33,857 bases of DNA from UBA1275 sp038124025 (GCA_038124025.1 JAYPBC010000022.1:1-33857); one strand, 5' to 3'. Shown: positions 18,698 to 27,241, numbered from the stretch's first letter. A program made the numbers and translations. Notes: generated from the sequence alone by a model not told the origin.

Positions 18698-19548
18698 AAG
18701 GTGTAAATGGGTTGTTCCTTTACCACAAGTCGGGCCATTTTTTGGTCCCACTGAGCATGTGCCCAGCCTTGCTCAGAATACGTCAATACAAGGTTGTCTT
18801 CGTAATAAGGCCCGGTATTTATGTATTGACCACCTTTTGTACTCACTGTTCTGGCTAGATGATCGTGACCGGCTATTATAAGATCAATATCGGAAAAATC
18901 TATGAGATATTTTAGGGATGAGTCAATGAAGGGTTTTGCGATTTTTTCCTTTTTTTTGCTAAAATTTGAAAAGGATTGCATGATTGACCAAGCCTGCTTA
19001 GGGGTGAAAAGATATTGAAACAAACGAATAAACGCTCTCGACCTCAGAATCGTATGTAAGAGTGGACGTTTAAGTGGCCCTATGGTATTCTCATTAATAT
19101 GAGTCCTTTTGGTAGGGAGACCATCTCCATGCAGTAAACAAATGGTTTGCTCATCAATCTTAATTTTACAACCATCTGTAAACACCTTACACCCAATGGA
19201 ATTGAAATATCCTGCATCCCAACAATCATGATTTCCTAATATGTAATAGACAGTGGTAAATGTTTTGTTATACTCTTGAATAGTGTCTAATAAAGTAGAG
19301 CCTATGGGTGGAAGCTTAGGCTCACCGGCAGATAGATTACTAGAAGAGTATTTTTTTTTGCGTTCAGGAAATTCCATCCAATAATCAAAAACATCACCCA
19401 GTAAGTAAAGATGTATTTTATTTTCAGCTGCGTGTCGGATCAGGGAGCAAAGATGCATTTCGTAGTTTTCTCCTAATAATCTAGAACCACCAAGATGTAC
19501 GTCAGCCAAGAATAGGTGAGTTGGTTGTATTTCAAGGAAGTCACTCAT
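18694..19548 (-). CDS. LpxH-like UDP-2,3-diacylglucosamine diphosphatase
   Basis: 284-residue calcineurin-like metallophosphoesterase. Metal-binding motifs in order: ADVHLGG (Asp16, His18), GDVFDYW (Asp52), GNHD (105-108), HGDG (His140) and GHDH (227-230). The DVHLGG/GDVFD form and length are those of LpxH, which cleaves UDP-2,3-diacylglucosamine to lipid X at the inner membrane during lipid A synthesis. FCB-group relatives are more divergent than E. coli LpxH, so substrate is a family inference. It sits 11 bases after the polyprenyl synthase and overlaps the PBP start by 4 bases, an envelope-biogenesis operon. Confidence 0.85.
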   Translation of the reverse strand: MSDFLEIQPTHLFLADVHLGGSRLLGENYEMHLCSLIRHAAENKIHLYLLGDVFDYWMEFPERKKKYSSSNLSAGEPKLPPIGSTLLDTIQEYNKTFTTVYYILGNHDCWDAGYFNSIGCKVFTDGCKIKIDEQTICLLHGDGLPTKRTHINENTIGPLKRPLLHTILRSRAFIRLFQYLFTPKQAWSIMQSFSNFSKKKEKIAKPFIDSSLKYLIDFSDIDLIIAGHDHLARTVSTKGGQYINTGPYYEDNLVLTYSEQGWAHAQWDQKMARLVVKEQPIYTL

Positions 19549-19559
19549 AGACTTAGTGA

Positions 19560-20534
19560 TTACTTAGAACGGGAGGTAATGAAATCAATGAGTTGGAGTA
19601 ATGGCTGTGCACTCGGTGATTGAGCTATTTCAAGTAGATCATTTTTAGCCTTTGAAGCATAGTCCATCATGATTTTTTCAGCCTGTGAAATTCCTTGATT
19701 ATTCGACACAAAATCAACAATACTCTGGACTTCTAAGCTACTTTTTTTCCTTTTTTTCATCAGCTTTCTAAAGAGACGAGCATCTGATTTATTGGCATAT
19801 TGTAAGGCCTTTATGAAGGGTAATGTGACTTTTCGTTCAACAATGTCATTGCGCTTAGGTTTACCAATTTCGTTTTGTGAATAGTCGAGTAGGTCATCCT
19901 TTATTTGAAAGGCCATACCTATGTTTTTTCCCACTTCATACATTTTGCTGTGTATTTCTTGATTATCAGTGGTTGATACAGCCCCACATTCACAGCAAGT
20001 GGCTATTAGGCTAGCTGTTTTCTCCTCAATTATCTGGTAGTATCGTTCTTCGGTCATGTTGAATAACCCAGCTGTCTTTAGCTGTCTTAACTCTCCTTCA
20101 CTCATTTTTTGGACAGCTCGAGATTGCACTTCCAATAAGGTGTGTTCTTTGTTTTCAAGTGCAATTAGCAGCCCTTTCGACAATAAGAAATCACCTAAGA
20201 GTATTGCCGCTTTATTATTCCAAATATTATGTATGCTCACCAGACCTCTGCGAGAGTGCGCTTTATCGACCACATCGTCATGGAGTAAGGTAGCGGTATG
20301 TAGCAGCTCAATCATAGTAGCAGCTACCATACTTCTATTGTTGATGCTTCCAAATAATTGTGCACTCAAGAAAACAAGGATGGGACGAACTTCTTTACCT
20401 TTTTGCTTTATGAGGTATCTCGTTAGTACATCTAATAGAGGCACATCAGATTGGATGGTATGCTTGAAGAACGTTCTGAAATCGATTAAATCGCTTTCTA
20501 TGCTCTTGGTAATATCAGATAGCTTTTTATCCAA
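19560..20534 (-). CDS. Long-chain polyprenyl diphosphate synthase
   Basis: 324-residue all-helical trans-prenyltransferase that condenses isopentenyl diphosphate onto an allylic primer; the product would serve the menaquinone side chain. First Asp-rich motif DDVVD at 86-90 with HTATLLH before it, second DDLLD at 213-217, plus KGKEVRP (45-51) for IPP binding. The fifth residue before the first motif is small (Ala81), unlike short-chain farnesyl synthases, which have aromatics, so a long chain is expected. Resembles IspB/HepT. The only reasonable start is TTG at 20534; an in-frame TAA lies upstream at 20562-20564. First gene of the operon with lpxH-like and PBP genes. Confidence 0.92.
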   Translation of the reverse strand: MDKKLSDITKSIESDLIDFRTFFKHTIQSDVPLLDVLTRYLIKQKGKEVRPILVFLSAQLFGSINNRSMVAATMIELLHTATLLHDDVVDKAHSRRGLVSIHNIWNNKAAILLGDFLLSKGLLIALENKEHTLLEVQSRAVQKMSEGELRQLKTAGLFNMTEERYYQIIEEKTASLIATCCECGAVSTTDNQEIHSKMYEVGKNIGMAFQIKDDLLDYSQNEIGKPKRNDIVERKVTLPFIKALQYANKSDARLFRKLMKKRKKSSLEVQSIVDFVSNNQGISQAEKIMMDYASKAKNDLLEIAQSPSAQPLLQLIDFITSRSK

Positions 20535-20600
20535 ATAATAGAATAATCTTAGTTTTAAGTTTTAGATGAATAGCCCAAAAGTGAACAATTTTTTGTAAAC

Positions 20601-20629
20601 TTGGATACCTTAAAGGTAGGCATTATGTC
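20601..20629 (+). promoter_or_regulatory. Candidate pfkA promoter with a perfect palindrome in its spacer
   Basis: TACCTTAAAGGTA (20606-20618) is a perfect palindrome with 6-base arms and one central base. It lies between a possible -35 TTGGAT (20601-20606) and a possible -10 TATGTC (20624-20629), 17 bases apart. A repressor bound there would block polymerase. It lies in the gap between the polyprenyl synthase operon and pfkA, so it could serve either. The -10 box is weak, so the promoter call is tentative. Confidence 0.35.
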
Positions 20630-20692
20630 TATAAATTATTGAGGTCCTATGATTTTTACTCATTAAATCACTCAACAGAAGTAATAACCATC

Positions 20693-21676
20693 ATGATGGA
20701 TACGGAGATATCAACAATAGCAGTTATGACTAGTGGGGGAGATTCCCCCGGGATGAATGCCGCTTTACGTGCGGTTGTACGAGGAGCAAATAAATATAAC
20801 CTTACGGTGTGGGGTATTTATCGAGGCTATCAAGGCTTAATTGAAGACAAGTTTATTGAACTAGACTCAGAAAAAGTGTCCAATATCGTGCAGCGCGGCG
20901 GGACCATTCTCAAGTCTGCCCGTTCAAAAGAATTTAGAACCGAGGAAGGCCGGGCCAAAGCGGCATCAAATCTAAAAAATAAAGGCATAGATGCTTTGGT
21001 TGTGATAGGTGGTGACGGAACCTTTACGGGTGCTAACTTTTTAAGTAACGAGCATAATATTCGTGTAATAGGTATCCCCGCAACCATCGATAATGATATT
21101 ATTGGTACCGACGAAACTATAGGGTATGATACCGCTCTGAACACGGCTATTGAGGCAATTGATAAGATTCGGGATACTGCCGATGCTCATGAGCGTATGT
21201 TTTTGGTTGAAGTGATGGGCCGAGATGCAGGCTTCATTGCACTTGAAACAGGCATTGCTGTTGGTGCGGAGCTCTCCTTATTACCCGAAGAGCTCACATC
21301 GGTGAGTGATATAAAATCACAACTTAAAGATATGCTCAAAGAACAGAAGCGTTCCTCTTTGGTGGTCGTAGCTGAAGGCGATGAAACAGGAGGGGCCTTA
21401 AAGCTAGCAGAAAAAATTAAGGATGACTTTACGAAATATGATCTCCGTGTGTGTATTCTGGGGCATATTCAGCGGGGTGGTGCTCCATCGGCACGGGATC
21501 GAGTCTTGGCAAGCAGGCTAGGAGCTTCTGCAATAAAAGTATTGATGGAGGGGCATAATGAGATCATGGTTGGAGTGGTTAATAATGCACTAAAAATCAC
21601 GCCTCTTAGAGTAGCTGTTTCCAAAAAGAAAGGCCTCGATCATGGGTTAATTGAACTAGCAAAAATGTTACGATAG
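20693..21676 (+). CDS. pfkA: 6-phosphofructokinase, ATP-dependent type
   Basis: Phosphorylates fructose 6-phosphate to fructose 1,6-bisphosphate, the committed glycolytic step. 327 residues from ATG 20693 (a second ATG at 20696 is equally good); the longer reading from TTG 20639 adds 18 residues not expected in the family, whose members begin just before the TSGGDSPGMNAA motif. Also seen: GGDGTFTGA (106-114), with Gly109 at the position that is Asp in PPi-dependent enzymes; PATIDND with catalytic Asp133; ER-x-F-x-VEVMGR; and GHIQRGG. Ala130 replaces the Gly of E. coli PfkA or Lys of PPi enzymes. pgi follows 2 bases later. Confidence 0.95.
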   Translation: MMDTEISTIAVMTSGGDSPGMNAALRAVVRGANKYNLTVWGIYRGYQGLIEDKFIELDSEKVSNIVQRGGTILKSARSKEFRTEEGRAKAASNLKNKGIDALVVIGGDGTFTGANFLSNEHNIRVIGIPATIDNDIIGTDETIGYDTALNTAIEAIDKIRDTADAHERMFLVEVMGRDAGFIALETGIAVGAELSLLPEELTSVSDIKSQLKDMLKEQKRSSLVVVAEGDETGGALKLAEKIKDDFTKYDLRVCILGHIQRGGAPSARDRVLASRLGASAIKVLMEGHNEIMVGVVNNALKITPLRVAVSKKKGLDHGLIELAKMLR

Positions 21677-21678
21677 AT

Positions 21679-22962
21679 ATGATAAAGGCAGATATTAGTC
21701 GAGCAAGAAAGTTTTTAACGGATCAAGAATACATTCACGCACACGGTCTTGCGACAAAAGGGCTCGAGGAACTACGCCAGAGAACGGGTCCTGGATCTGA
21801 GTGGTTGGGTTGGCGAGATTTACTAGAAGAACCAAACGTAGAACTGATTGCTCAAATTGCCCAGTTAGGTAAAGCCATACATGACTCGGTAGATGTGTTT
21901 ATTGTTTGCGGTATAGGCGGGTCCTATTTGGGAGCTAAGGCAGTCATTGACGCATTGAAGCCAACGTTTGTGTCCAGCGGGCCCGAAATTTTATTTGCAG
22001 GCCATCATATGAGCGGATCTTATTTAAATGATATGATAGCTTACCTGAAAATGCCCAAAGCCGATGGTTCTCAAAAGAAGGTTGTATTAAATGTCATTTC
22101 TAAATCAGGATCCACTCTTGAAACAGCATTATCGTTTCGTATTTTAAGAAAATACATTCATGAAGAATTTGACGATGCTGTAGAGCGAATTATTTGTACG
22201 ACCAGTGAAACAGGTGGGGTACTAAATCGAGTAATTGAGAAAGAAGGCTATAAAAAATTCATCATTCCATCAGATGTCGGAGGTAGATTTTCAGTTTTAA
22301 CGCCAGTGGGTCTATTACCTATAGCAGTAGCAGGGATATCTATTGAAGAGTTATTTGATGGGGCTGCTTCTAACTATAAGGCACTCGAAGAAGATACTGA
22401 TGTTATAGTAGAATATGCTGCACTTAGAAATGCACTACACAGTAAGGGTATAACTATTGATATTTTTTCCTCATTTGAGCCAGAATTACTTTCGTTTGGA
22501 AGATGGATACAGCAGCTTTTAGGTGAGAGTGAGGGCAAGGATGGAAAAGGTATATTTCCAACTGTAGCTGGATTTTCAACTGATTTACACAGCTTGGGGC
22601 AGTTTATTCAGGATGGTACGCGATCTTTGCTGGAAACATTTTTAGTGATTGACCAAGTAGAGACACAACTAACTGTCCCTTCAGGGCTAGACTTTGGAGA
22701 TGGCCTGGAGTATTTGGAGGGGGATTCGTTTCATTCTATCAATACAAAAGCTAGGATTGGAACCATTGAAGCCCATTGTGAAGGGGAAGTTCCTATTGTT
22801 ACCATTCATCTACCAGATTTAAGTGCTAGATCTATTGGCGCTCTTATTTATTTTTATGAGATATTAACAGGGGTTTTTGTATACAGTTTAGGTGTCAACC
22901 CATTTAATCAACCAGGGGTCGAAGACTATAAAAAAGCTATGTATCGATTACTGGGTAAATAA
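21679..22962 (+). CDS. pgi: Glucose-6-phosphate isomerase
   Basis: Interconverts glucose 6-phosphate and fructose 6-phosphate. 427 residues, the shorter Bacillus/Thermotoga-type form, not the 550-residue enterobacterial one. SIS-fold motifs: GIGGSYLGAKAV (phosphate binding), SKSGSTLETALSF, and the family signature DVGGRFSVLTPVGLLP. ATG start 2 bases after the pfkA TAG, so the two glycolytic genes are one transcription unit; this order puts substrate-forming and substrate-using enzymes together. Confidence 0.95.
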   Translation: MIKADISRARKFLTDQEYIHAHGLATKGLEELRQRTGPGSEWLGWRDLLEEPNVELIAQIAQLGKAIHDSVDVFIVCGIGGSYLGAKAVIDALKPTFVSSGPEILFAGHHMSGSYLNDMIAYLKMPKADGSQKKVVLNVISKSGSTLETALSFRILRKYIHEEFDDAVERIICTTSETGGVLNRVIEKEGYKKFIIPSDVGGRFSVLTPVGLLPIAVAGISIEELFDGAASNYKALEEDTDVIVEYAALRNALHSKGITIDIFSSFEPELLSFGRWIQQLLGESEGKDGKGIFPTVAGFSTDLHSLGQFIQDGTRSLLETFLVIDQVETQLTVPSGLDFGDGLEYLEGDSFHSINTKARIGTIEAHCEGEVPIVTIHLPDLSARSIGALIYFYEILTGVFVYSLGVNPFNQPGVEDYKKAMYRLLGK

Positions 22963-22973
22963 TCTATTAATAA

Positions 22974-23609
22974 GTGTCAGAACAAAATAAACATCAATAT
23001 ATAGCCATTGCTGGAAATATTGGCGCTGGTAAATCATCCCTGACTGGTCTGTTAGCGCAGCATTTTAGGTGGAAGGCTTTTTACGAATCAGTGGATGATA
23101 ATCCCTATTTGGCAGATTTTTATGAAGACATGCTTCGTTGGAGTTTTAATCTGCAGATATACTTTCTGTCGAGTCGTTTTCGGCATCAAAAAGATATGCT
23201 CCGAAAGCAGATTAGTCTTATTCAAGATAGAACTATTTACGAGGATGTAGAGATTTTTGCTAAGAATCTCCATCAAATGGATTTGATGAGTGATCGAGAC
23301 TTTAATAATTACGAAGCTCTTTTTCATGAAATGAGTTATTATCTGCGACCACCAGATTTATTAATCTATTTAAGAGCTCAAGTACCTACCTTAGTCCGCC
23401 AAATTCAACAAAGGGGGCGGGAGTATGAGAATTCAATACGAATTGACTACCTAGAGAGATTGAATAACTTGTATGAAGATTGGATTAACAGATATCCTCA
23501 CGAGAAGTTGATTATCGACACAGATGACCTAGATTTTGTGAACGACAAGGAAGATTTAGGAAGTATTATAGGTCTTGTTGAACAAAGATTATACGGTCTA
23601 TTTAATTGA
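22974..23609 (+). CDS. Deoxynucleoside kinase
   Basis: 211 residues of the dNK family (deoxyadenosine/deoxyguanosine kinase type), which phosphorylates salvaged deoxynucleosides. P-loop GNIGAGKSS at 14-22, catalytic-type Glu38 in FYESVDDNPYL, DRTIYEDVEIFAKNL carrying the Asp-Arg substrate motif, and a lid segment QQRGREYENSI. Which base is preferred cannot be read from sequence. GTG start, 11 bases after pgi, so probably part of the same transcript; a palindrome follows its stop. Confidence 0.9.
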   Translation: MSEQNKHQYIAIAGNIGAGKSSLTGLLAQHFRWKAFYESVDDNPYLADFYEDMLRWSFNLQIYFLSSRFRHQKDMLRKQISLIQDRTIYEDVEIFAKNLHQMDLMSDRDFNNYEALFHEMSYYLRPPDLLIYLRAQVPTLVRQIQQRGREYENSIRIDYLERLNNLYEDWINRYPHEKLIIDTDDLDFVNDKEDLGSIIGLVEQRLYGLFN

Positions 23610-23627
23610 TTGTACTCCATATCTAAT

Positions 23628-23646
23628 ATCCTTATCTTATAAGGAT
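23628..23646. promoter_or_regulatory. Perfect 8-base palindrome between deoxynucleoside kinase and yceD
   Basis: ATCCTTAT (23628-23635), spacer CTT, ATAAGGAT (23639-23646), all eight pairs perfect. It ends 14 bases before the yceD ATG. No T-run follows on the plus strand, so it is a poor intrinsic terminator; the symmetry and place fit an operator or attenuator controlling the yceD-rpmF-plsX-fab cluster. It does not match the FapR box I remember from Bacillus. Confidence 0.4.
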
Positions 23647-23660
23647 TGATTTGATTAGTT

Positions 23661-24161
23661 ATGTTGCAACTTAAGACGTACGAAATACCGTTACACAGGA
23701 GTCAAAGGACTCTTACAATTCCACATAATTTTTTGGAAGGGGAAGAAATAACGGTATTGAACGGTACGTTGAGTCTAGAAATTGATAGAAGTGATCATAT
23801 GATCTACATAAAATCAACAATACAATCATCTTTGGAACTATATTGTGATCGCTCATTAGACACTTTTACACATAAAGTAGAGAGTAATCTTGAAATTATC
23901 TTTAAAGAAGGTCTCGAAGAAGAAGAGGTTGATTTGCATACATCAATCAAACGTCTTGAACAGCACCAGCAACTAATTGAGTTTGATCAAGAAGTTCGAG
24001 ATATGTTACTGCTATCATTACCAACTAAACGAATTCATCCGCGGTACCTAGACGAGGAGGGTAATCCAAAAGAATTATTACATGAGCAATTTGGTTCATA
24101 TACTGATGTTGAAAATTCGGTCGACCCAAGATGGGAAGCTTTAAAAAACTTAAAAAACTAA
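23661..24161 (+). CDS. yceD: YceD family protein (DUF177)
   Basis: 166 residues. The family is found almost everywhere just upstream of rpmF; its members have been linked to 23S rRNA or ribosome accumulation, but the molecular role is not settled. Recognised mainly by position, size and the central pattern LELYCDRSLDTFTHKVESNLEIIF, then the acidic EEEEVDLH segment and a late DMLLLSLP. ATG start after a palindrome; rpmF begins 18 bases after its stop. Confidence 0.85.
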   Translation: MLQLKTYEIPLHRSQRTLTIPHNFLEGEEITVLNGTLSLEIDRSDHMIYIKSTIQSSLELYCDRSLDTFTHKVESNLEIIFKEGLEEEEVDLHTSIKRLEQHQQLIEFDQEVRDMLLLSLPTKRIHPRYLDEEGNPKELLHEQFGSYTDVENSVDPRWEALKNLKN

Positions 24162-24179
24162 TTTTAATAATCTACTAGA

Positions 24180-24359
24180 ATGGCACATCCAAAACGAAAA
24201 ATTTCCAAAGCTAGAAGAGATAAAAGAAGAGCACATCATGCAATCTCAGAAATCACTTTGGCAAAATGTTCTAACTGTGGAGCATTTCATAAATATCATA
24301 ATGCCTGTCCAGAGTGTGGTTACTATAGAGGAAGACAAGTTATTAGTATAAACAACTAA
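24180..24359 (+). CDS. rpmF: 50S ribosomal protein L32
   Basis: 59 residues, highly basic at the N-terminus (MAHPKRKISKARRDKRRAHH), followed by a zinc ribbon with Cys30, Cys33, Cys43 and Cys46 (CSNCGAFH, CPECGYY) and the family ending YRGRQVI. It is the cysteine-containing zinc-binding form. L32 is a structural protein of the large subunit. Lies 18 bases after yceD and 10 bases before plsX, the widely conserved order. Confidence 0.96.
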   Translation: MAHPKRKISKARRDKRRAHHAISEITLAKCSNCGAFHKYHNACPECGYYRGRQVISINN

Positions 24360-24369
24360 TACCTCTGTT

Positions 24370-25353
24370 ATGATTATAGCTGTAGACGCGGCTGGAGGAG
24401 ATTATTATCCGAAAAATCCTGTATTAGGTGCGCTAGAGGCAACCAGAGAGTTTAATCAACTCACTGTATTGCTTGTCGGGCCTGAAAAATTAGTTAAACA
24501 GGAACTCAGTCAACACTCCTACGATACATCTCGAATTCAGATTGTTGATTCACCCGAGGTAGTTGATATGACTGATTCTGCGTCCACAGCTCTAAAGCAA
24601 AAACCTAACTCTTCCATAGCAAAGGGAATAGGCCTACATAAACAAGGGCAATGTCACGGATTTGTTAGTGCTGGTAATACTGGGGCACTCTTGGCGGCTT
24701 CTATGTTTATATTAGGTAAGCTAGAAGGTATTTCACGTCCAACCGTTGCAACTTACTACCCATCTCTTGAAGGTTTTCGATTGATTATTGACGCTGGTGC
24801 TAATCTTGAAATTAAACCTGAAATGGCTCTTCAATTCGCGTTGATGGGTCAGGTGTATGCCAAGGAAATTATGGGTATTGAGCGACCAAGAGTCGGATTA
24901 TTGAATGTAGGTGAAGAAGAGGGTAAGGGTACAGAATTACTTAAAGATATATATGGGGTTCTTCAGCAAATCCCTTCATTCATTGGTAATGTTGAGGGAA
25001 GAGATATCATGATCCCAAAAGCTGATATATATATCACGGATGGCTTTATGGGTAATGTTGTTCTAAAGTTAGGTGAATCACTCCCAGATATTTTAAAAAC
25101 GCTAATTGGGCAGAGACTTCAACAATCTTCAGCCAGTGCTGAAATGGTACAATTCGTTCAGCAGATATTCGCTGAATCTCTAGCACCTTTTGATTACGAA
25201 CGTGTCGGGGGATTGCCATTTTTAGGGGTTAATGGTACTAGTGTTGTTGGCCATGGAGGTAGTAGTCCTATGGCCATAAAAAATATGATTAAGGTTGCGA
25301 TGGATTGCGTGGAGCATTCTATCAATGACAAAATAATCGCTTCAATTAATTAA
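24370..25353 (+). CDS. plsX: Phosphate acyltransferase PlsX
   Basis: 327 residues. Converts acyl-ACP to acyl-phosphate, the acyl donor for glycerol-3-phosphate acylation in phospholipid synthesis; a peripheral membrane enzyme. Begins IAVDAAGGDYYPKNPVLGA, where most relatives have DAMGGD, and contains GFVSAGNTGALLAAS, GLLNVGEEEGKG, DIYITDGFMGNVVLKLGES and the GLPFLGVNGTSVVGHGGS end, all typical. ATG start 10 bases after rpmF; fabH follows after 11 bases. Confidence 0.96.
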   Translation: MIIAVDAAGGDYYPKNPVLGALEATREFNQLTVLLVGPEKLVKQELSQHSYDTSRIQIVDSPEVVDMTDSASTALKQKPNSSIAKGIGLHKQGQCHGFVSAGNTGALLAASMFILGKLEGISRPTVATYYPSLEGFRLIIDAGANLEIKPEMALQFALMGQVYAKEIMGIERPRVGLLNVGEEEGKGTELLKDIYGVLQQIPSFIGNVEGRDIMIPKADIYITDGFMGNVVLKLGESLPDILKTLIGQRLQQSSASAEMVQFVQQIFAESLAPFDYERVGGLPFLGVNGTSVVGHGGSSPMAIKNMIKVAMDCVEHSINDKIIASIN

Positions 25354-25364
25354 CTATACCCTTA

Positions 25365-26357
25365 ATGGAACAAATTAGAGCTACAATTAAATCAGTTGGT
25401 CATTACTTACCTGATGAACGCTTAACCAATCATGATTTAGAAAAGTTAGTTGATACCAATGATGAGTGGATACGAACGAGAACAGGTATTAAAGAGCGAA
25501 GAATTTTAAAAGACCCTGAAAAAGCAACTTCTTTTATGGCAGCTAATGCAGCTAGAGAGGCTTTGGATGAAGCAGGGCTTAGTCCAGATCAGGTAGATGT
25601 GATTATTGTAGCAACGGTAACTCCCGATTATATATTTCCTTCGACTGCATGTCTAGTTCAAGAAGCCATTGGTGCTACTAATGCCTTTGCTTTTGACCTT
25701 TCAGCTGCATGTTCTGGTTTTATTTATGCGTTGACCACAGGAGCTAGTTTTATTGAAAGTGGACGTTTTAAAAATGTGTTGGTCATAGGTGCGGACAAGA
25801 TGTCTTCCATCATTGACTACACAGATCGTACAACTTGCATACTTTTTGGGGATGGTGCTGGTGCTGTGTTACTGCAACCCTCAACCGACGGGACAGGTAT
25901 TATCGATTCTATTCATTATAGCGAGGGTGATACCAATTGTCATTTAGTGCAAAAAGGAGGGGGTAGTCGATTTCCTGCAAGCCAAGATACGGTAGCCCAG
26001 CATATGCATTATATAAAGCAAGATGGTAAGGCAGTATTTAAGAAAGCGACAGTAGGAATGGCGGATGTATCAGCAGAAATAATGGAACGAAATAACCTTC
26101 AAGCTGACGACATAGCCTGGCTAGTTCCGCATCAGGCAAATTTACGTATCATCGATGCTACAGCGCGCAGAATGGGCTTAGGAATGGATAAGGTCATGAT
26201 CAATATTGAGCGTTATGGCAACACCACGGGTGCGACCATTCCACTTTGCTTGTATGATTGGAAAGATAAAATGCGTAATGGTGAATCTATCATCTTAACC
26301 GCTTTTGGTGGAGGATTTACTTGGGGTGCAGTGTATCTAACATGGGGTGGTAATTAA
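25365..26357 (+). CDS. fabH: 3-oxoacyl-ACP synthase III
   Basis: 330-residue KAS III that starts fatty acid synthesis by condensing acetyl-CoA (or a branched acyl-CoA) with malonyl-ACP. The thiolase-fold catalytic triad is complete: Cys116 in DLSAACSGF, His256 in VPHQANLRI, Asn286 in ERYGNTTGAT. The N-terminal WIRTRTGIKERR segment is typical. Its TAA overlaps the fabD ATG by one base (TAATG), indicating coupled translation. Primer preference cannot be read here. Confidence 0.97.
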   Translation: MEQIRATIKSVGHYLPDERLTNHDLEKLVDTNDEWIRTRTGIKERRILKDPEKATSFMAANAAREALDEAGLSPDQVDVIIVATVTPDYIFPSTACLVQEAIGATNAFAFDLSAACSGFIYALTTGASFIESGRFKNVLVIGADKMSSIIDYTDRTTCILFGDGAGAVLLQPSTDGTGIIDSIHYSEGDTNCHLVQKGGGSRFPASQDTVAQHMHYIKQDGKAVFKKATVGMADVSAEIMERNNLQADDIAWLVPHQANLRIIDATARRMGLGMDKVMINIERYGNTTGATIPLCLYDWKDKMRNGESIILTAFGGGFTWGAVYLTWGGN

Positions 26358-27241
26358 TGAAAGCAGTAGTTTTTCCTGGGCAGGGCTCTCAATATGTGGG
26401 TATGGCCGTTGAAAGATGCCAATCCGATCCTGCTGCAAAAAAAATCATCGATCAGGCAGACGAAATTCTTGGATTTTCATTGTCTAAAATAATGTTTGAA
26501 GGGCCTGAAAAAACTCTGAAGCAAACTGAATTTACTCAACCCGCACTCTACATACACTCAATGGCTGTATATCAAACTGCTGAAATTACACCAAATTGTG
26601 TTGCAGGCCATTCTCTTGGAGAGTTCTCTGCACTTACAGCTGCGGGTGTTTTTTCCTTTGAAGATGGATTAAAGTTAGTGCGTCTTCGGGGTCAGTTAAT
26701 GCAGGCTGCAGGAGAGCAAAGCAGTGGTTCAATGGGGGCTGTTATTGGGCTTGCAGATGATGTGGTAGCTCAGATATGTGAAACTGTTTCTGAGAAGTCA
26801 GGTGAAATAGTAGTGCCTGCAAACTACAATTCGAAAGGACAAATTGTAATTTCAGGCCATTCAAATGCCATTAGCTCTGCTTTGAAAGCTTCAAAGGAGG
26901 CGGGTGCTAAGATGGCAATACCATTAGCGGTGAGCGGTGCGTTTCACTCACCCTTAATGCAATCAGCTTATGATGAATTCAAACTGAGTCTAGAAAAAGT
27001 TGTATTTGCTGATGCCCAGGTGCCAGTCTACTCTAACGTTAATGCAAGGCCGTCTCAATCGGCACTGGAGTTGAAAAAGAATGTACTGCAACAGTTATTA
27101 GAGCCTGTACTTTGGACCCAAACCATTGAGCAAATGGTTTCTGATGGGGTTAAAGAAGTGATTGAATTGGGTCCAGGAAAGGTGCTTCAAGGGTTAGTTA
27201 AACGAATAAATCGCTCAATACAACTAAGTGGAATACAATAA
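26357..27241 (+). CDS. fabD: Malonyl-CoA:ACP transacylase
   Basis: 294 residues. Transfers malonyl from CoA to ACP to supply the two-carbon extender. FPGQGSQ at 6-12, nucleophile Ser86 in GHSLGEF, His197 in SGAFHSPLM, and a C-terminal ELGPGKVLQGLVKR that is usual in FabD. Overlaps fabH by one base; fabG starts one base after its stop. Confidence 0.97.
   Translation: MKAVVFPGQGSQYVGMAVERCQSDPAAKKIIDQADEILGFSLSKIMFEGPEKTLKQTEFTQPALYIHSMAVYQTAEITPNCVAGHSLGEFSALTAAGVFSFEDGLKLVRLRGQLMQAAGEQSSGSMGAVIGLADDVVAQICETVSEKSGEIVVPANYNSKGQIVISGHSNAISSALKASKEAGAKMAIPLAVSGAFHSPLMQSAYDEFKLSLEKVVFADAQVPVYSNVNARPSQSALELKKNVLQQLLEPVLWTQTIEQMVSDGVKEVIELGPGKVLQGLVKRINRSIQLSGIQ

Noticed and set aside
18698..18751. 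N-terminal extension of the penicillin-binding protein from GTG
   Set aside because: The ATG overlapping the upstream stop as ATGA gives a normal PBP1A N-terminus; the added 18 residues are just the end of the LpxH-like gene in another frame.
20056..20538. 160-codon plus-strand frame
   Set aside because: Antisense to the polyprenyl synthase whose two Asp-rich motifs are intact; the plus reading is Ser/Leu-rich with no domain.
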